From CAYZIB01 sp964478425 (GTDB lineage Bacteria > Bacillota_I > Bacilli_A > Acholeplasmatales > WRBM01), in assembly GCA_964478425.1 (NCBI GenBank), contig CAYZIB010000005.1, positions 15,111 to 79,110 on the forward strand: a stretch of 64,000 nucleotides of DNA, in the 5' to 3' direction. Below are positions 61,911 through 64,000 of the stretch, in pieces (the first letter of the stretch is position 1; the number at the start of each line of letters is the position of its first letter). The notes under the pieces were generated by a model, which was not told the DNA's origin, did no database searches, and worked only from the letters and a program-made list of their open reading frames with translations. The translations under genes and the position numbers were made by a program.

Positions 61911-62340
61911 TTAATATTTTTTTAATATTGTTAAATTTCCTTTTAACATAATTTTCATTTTTCTTCAAAATTAAAGATATTTGTTTAAAATTATAATTTA
62001 AAATAAATTTTAATCTAATTATTATTTTTTCTTCTTGATTTAAATTTTTAATTATATCTTCAAAATTATTATCAAATAAAAAAACATCTTCTTTTTTATT
62101 TTTAATTAAATTATCTTTTAAATTTATTTTTATTTCATTAAAGAATGCTCCCATTATATATTTAGTAGCATACGAAGATAGATTTATATTTTTATTTAAA
62201 TCATAATTATTAATTGCTTTCCATAATCCTAAATATCCTGCTTGAATTAAATCATCTTTTAAATAAAAGGGATAATCTATTTTTTTTAATAAATATAATA
62301 CTAAATATTTATTATCATAAAATAGATTATTCTTGTTCAT
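61885..62340 (-). CDS. sigF: Sporulation sigma factor SigF, short form lacking region 3
   Basis: 151 residues; SigF is normally ~250. Region 2 is clear (residues ~28-72: KDDLIQAGYLGLWKAINNYD, NLSSYATKYIMGAFFNEIK) and region 4 follows almost directly (~94-145: LNQEEKIIIRLKFILNYNFK, NENYVKRKFNNIKKILK). The ~100-residue region 3, which in Bacillus contacts SpoIIAB and the extended -10, is absent. Identity as SigF rests on the spoIIAA-spoIIAB-sigF order. It overlaps spoIIAB by 14 bases; no ribosome site of its own. Confidence 0.8.
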   Translation of the reverse strand: MNKNNLFYDNKYLVLYLLKKIDYPFYLKDDLIQAGYLGLWKAINNYDLNKNINLSSYATKYIMGAFFNEIKINLKDNLIKNKKEDVFLFDNNFEDIIKNLNQEEKIIIRLKFILNYNFKQISLILKKNENYVKRKFNNIKKILKDDYILNF

Positions 62341-62767
62341 TTTTAAAATCAGGTATTTTCTTTTGTATTTTTAAAGTTGTACCAACATTTATATTACTTG
62401 TTACTTCAAATAAATCAGAAAATACTTCCATTATAGTAAATCCTAATCCACTTCTTTCTTCAGATTTTTTTGTTGTAAATAAAGGCATTTTTGCTTGTTC
62501 TATATCAATAATACCTTTTCCATAATCAGTTATTTCTATATAAACATAATTATCATCATATTTTAATTTCATTAAAACATCTTTTGAATCATCTAATTCA
62601 TATCCATGAATAATAGCATTAGTAACAGCTTCACTAATAATTGTTTTTATTTCAGATATAAAGCTTATAGTTGGATTTAATGGATATAAGAATGCTTGTA
62701 TTAAATTTCTAGAAAATGTAACATTATCAAGATTAGCACTAAATTTAATTTCTAATTTATTATTCAT
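62327..62767 (-). CDS. spoIIAB: Anti-sigma F factor/kinase SpoIIAB
   Basis: 146 residues, GHKL kinase: N-box EAVTNAIIHGY (Glu46, Asn50), G1 DYGKGI (81-86), ATP lid and G2 SGLGFTIM. It holds SigF and phosphorylates SpoIIAA until septation. ATG one base after spoIIAA. Confidence 0.95.
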   Translation of the reverse strand: MNNKLEIKFSANLDNVTFSRNLIQAFLYPLNPTISFISEIKTIISEAVTNAIIHGYELDDSKDVLMKLKYDDNYVYIEITDYGKGIIDIEQAKMPLFTTKKSEERSGLGFTIMEVFSDLFEVTSNINVGTTLKIQKKIPDFKNEQE

Positions 62768-63112
62768 TTATATAGCCTCTAATTTTAAGTTTGCTTCTGA
62801 TTCTTTTATTGTGCATATTCTAGTTAATCCTGATAAATTAATTATTTTTCTTATTTGATCGTTTAATTCACATAAATATATTTTACCACCATTTTCTTTA
62901 ATTTGATTATATCTTCCTATTATTATTCCTATTCCACTACTATCCATAAATTCTAAATTTTGCATGTTAAACACTAGATTTTTTAAATGATATTTAATTA
63001 TTAATTCATTTAATTTAAATCTTAAATCATCGCTTGATTTTTGATCTAATTCTCCTTTTAATCGTATAAATAGTGTTTTACCCCTTATTAATAAATTAAC
63101 ACCTAACCCCAT
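62768..63112 (-). CDS. spoIIAA: Anti-anti-sigma factor SpoIIAA
   Basis: 114 residues, STAS domain. FMDSSGIGIIIGRY has the phosphorylatable serine pair (58-59). Unphosphorylated it releases SigF from SpoIIAB. GAGGTGAAA precedes the ATG. First gene of the operon. Confidence 0.95.
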   Translation of the reverse strand: MGLGVNLLIRGKTLFIRLKGELDQKSSDDLRFKLNELIIKYHLKNLVFNMQNLEFMDSSGIGIIIGRYNQIKENGGKIYLCELNDQIRKIINLSGLTRICTIKESEANLKLEAI

Positions 63113-63219
63113 AATTTCACCTCAAAAATTATTTTAATATAAATCATTATTAAATTAAAGAAATCGGCTTAAATATAAATAAATTAGTTAATTTAATTGA
63201 GTTTTATTTAATAAGAAAT

Positions 63220-63226
63220 TGTCGAT
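63220..63226 (+). promoter_or_regulatory. Spo0A-box-like site upstream of spoIIAA
   Basis: TTGTCGAT (TGTCGAT core) matches the 0A-box TGTCGAA at 6 of 7 bases, 108 bases before the spoIIAA start. spoIIA is a known Spo0A target in Bacillus. A SigH-type promoter was not convincing. Confidence 0.35.
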
Positions 63227-63269
63227 TATTTTAGTATTTTATTTTAATATAAGATATTATATTTAGAAA

Positions 63270-63312
63270 AAAAGAGTTGTTTAATTTGATAAACAAATCT
63301 AACAACTCTAAA
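63270..63312 (-). terminator. Terminator of the surface-protein gene
   Basis: AGAGTTGTT / AACAACTCT perfect 9-bp stem, followed by seven T on the minus strand. Confidence 0.75.
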
Positions 63313-63388
63313 AAATAATATATTTCTCTCTAATAAAATTTTATTATAATATACACAATATTATACATTATAAATATTCATTATCATT

Positions 63389-64000
63389 TTAACTTATTGA
63401 TATTTTTGAATCAGTACTATTAGAAGTTATCTTAATTGTTGATGAACCATTAGTATTTTTAGTAACTTCACATTTTGCATCTCCTTCTGTTAATTTAATA
63501 TTTGCTTTTCTTGTACTAACTGTTTCAATATCAAGTGATATCTCTTGAGCAAAATATAAAAATATTTCTTTAGTTTCTCCAGAAGTTGCTATTTTTGTAT
63601 CATTATATTTGACATTTTTGATAACATCTCCTAAAATTGTTGTTTTATTTGAGATACTTAATTCAATAGATATTTTTTTTGCAACACTAATTGTAAATGT
63701 TAAGTCTTCTTTAATTACTATGCTATTTATATCATTAAGATTTTTATCACTATCAAAATATGTATATTCTTGACCATTAATTGTAACTGCTACAGATTCA
63801 ATATAATATTGTTTGAAAATATCTTCTTTATATTTAAAATATTCTTCAAAATATCCAGTTTTTGAAATTGTATCTCCATATGTAAATGTTTTTGAATAAT
63901 ATTCATTTCCTAATGATTCATTTTTATTAATTGTTACAGTAAATTTTTTTATTTTAAATTTAGCATATAAATCAAATTGTGCAACTTTTTCATAATTTGG
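63389..64000 (-). CDS. C-terminal part of a large surface protein (5' end outside window)
   Basis: The minus-strand frame is open for 204 codons from the window edge to the TAA at 63389-63391. It begins with FDLYAKFKIKKFTVTINK, the ending of an InlB-type (Listeria-Bacteroides, Flg_new) beta repeat, followed by beta-rich segments such as IELSISNKTTILGDV and a Ser/Thr/Lys-rich end. No LPxTG anchor at the terminus. Probably secreted or wall-associated; more repeats would be expected upstream. Confidence 0.75.
   Translation of the reverse strand, partial: PNYEKVAQFDLYAKFKIKKFTVTINKNESLGNEYYSKTFTYGDTISKTGYFEEYFKYKEDIFKQYYIESVAVTINGQEYTYFDSDKNLNDINSIVIKEDLTFTISVAKKISIELSISNKTTILGDVIKNVKYNDTKIATSGETKEIFLYFAQEISLDIETVSTRKANIKLTEGDAKCEVTKNTNGSSTIKITSNSTDSKISIS

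Noticed and set aside
1..64000. Mycoplasma-type code with TGA as tryptophan
   Set aside because: TGA ends hemW, recU, coaD and panT exactly at the family C-termini, and tryptophan is TGG throughout, as in OppA and Rel.

Overview
The window is very AT-rich (by eye three quarters A+T or more) chromosomal DNA from a low-GC Gram-positive bacterium. It reads with the standard bacterial code: TGA is used as a real stop in hemW, recU, coaD and panT, so this is not a Trp-TGA mollicute. The protein set is Bacilli-like: ParE/ParC, RNase J2-like, RecU-PBP1, YneF, YdbS/YdbT, SpoVB, CotJ, the spoIIA and spoVA operons, and T-box and L20-leader regulation. The compact, AT-rich, overlapping genes suggest a spore-forming, walled relative of the tenericute/Erysipelotrichia/RF39-like lineages, probably a gut anaerobe. 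That placement is inference from family resemblance only.

Layout, left to right. (1) 1-2.0 kb: the C-terminus of an FtsX-type ABC permease and a small lipoprotein. (2) 2.1-11.2 kb: an oligopeptide ABC transporter operon (oppA-B-C-D-F plus a small membrane protein) whose subunits are unusually large. It is preceded by a strong extended -10 promoter and two catabolite-responsive-element (cre)-like operators. (3) 11.2-14.6 kb: hemW-xerD-deoB, overlapping genes, closed by two terminators. (4) 14.9-22.3 kb, minus strand: parE-parC-nucleoside kinase, then a Fic-fold protein that has lost its catalytic motif. (5) 22.3-25.9 kb: plsY, an O-antigen-ligase-like protein, yneF, a ferredoxin gene, and a CotJ spore-coat cluster in which CotJA and CotJB appear fused. 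(6) 25.9-29.4 kb: coaD-rsmD, a membrane protein with a 144-nt structured RNA in front of it, and infC-rpmI-rplT with an L20-type leader, an AUA start for infC and a Rho_N-like tail on L20. (7) 29.4-32.1 kb: a four-gene overlapping cassette (secreted protein, membrane-anchored protein, small ABC ATPase, permease) that I cannot assign to a known system. (8) 32.5-45 kb, minus strand: NADAR protein, panT-coaX-pgcA, ydbS-ydbT, eno and gpmI (each with a cre-like site), mrp, and thrS with a T-box. (9) 45-53.9 kb: apt-rel-dtd, spoVB, DUF421, rarA, and an FtsK/SpoIIIE-like protein with a lost ATPase site. (10) 54-60 kb: RNase J2-like, an ACT-less aspartokinase with dapA, and recU-ponA. (11) 60-63.4 kb: spoIIAA-spoIIAB-sigF and spoVAC-spoVAD-spoVAE, with a very short SigF. 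(12) The window ends inside a large surface protein.

Much of the window serves sporulation: commitment (spoIIA), forespore dipicolinate uptake (spoVA), coat (cotJ), spoVB, and probably precursor supply by the aspartokinase-DapA pair. The rest is core housekeeping. The strongest oddities are the minimal SigF, the eroded FtsK-like protein, the unassigned ABC cassette, the structured RNA at 27.7-27.9 kb, the Opp insertions and the shared cre-like operators. No tRNA, rRNA, CRISPR array, insertion sequence or phage was seen.
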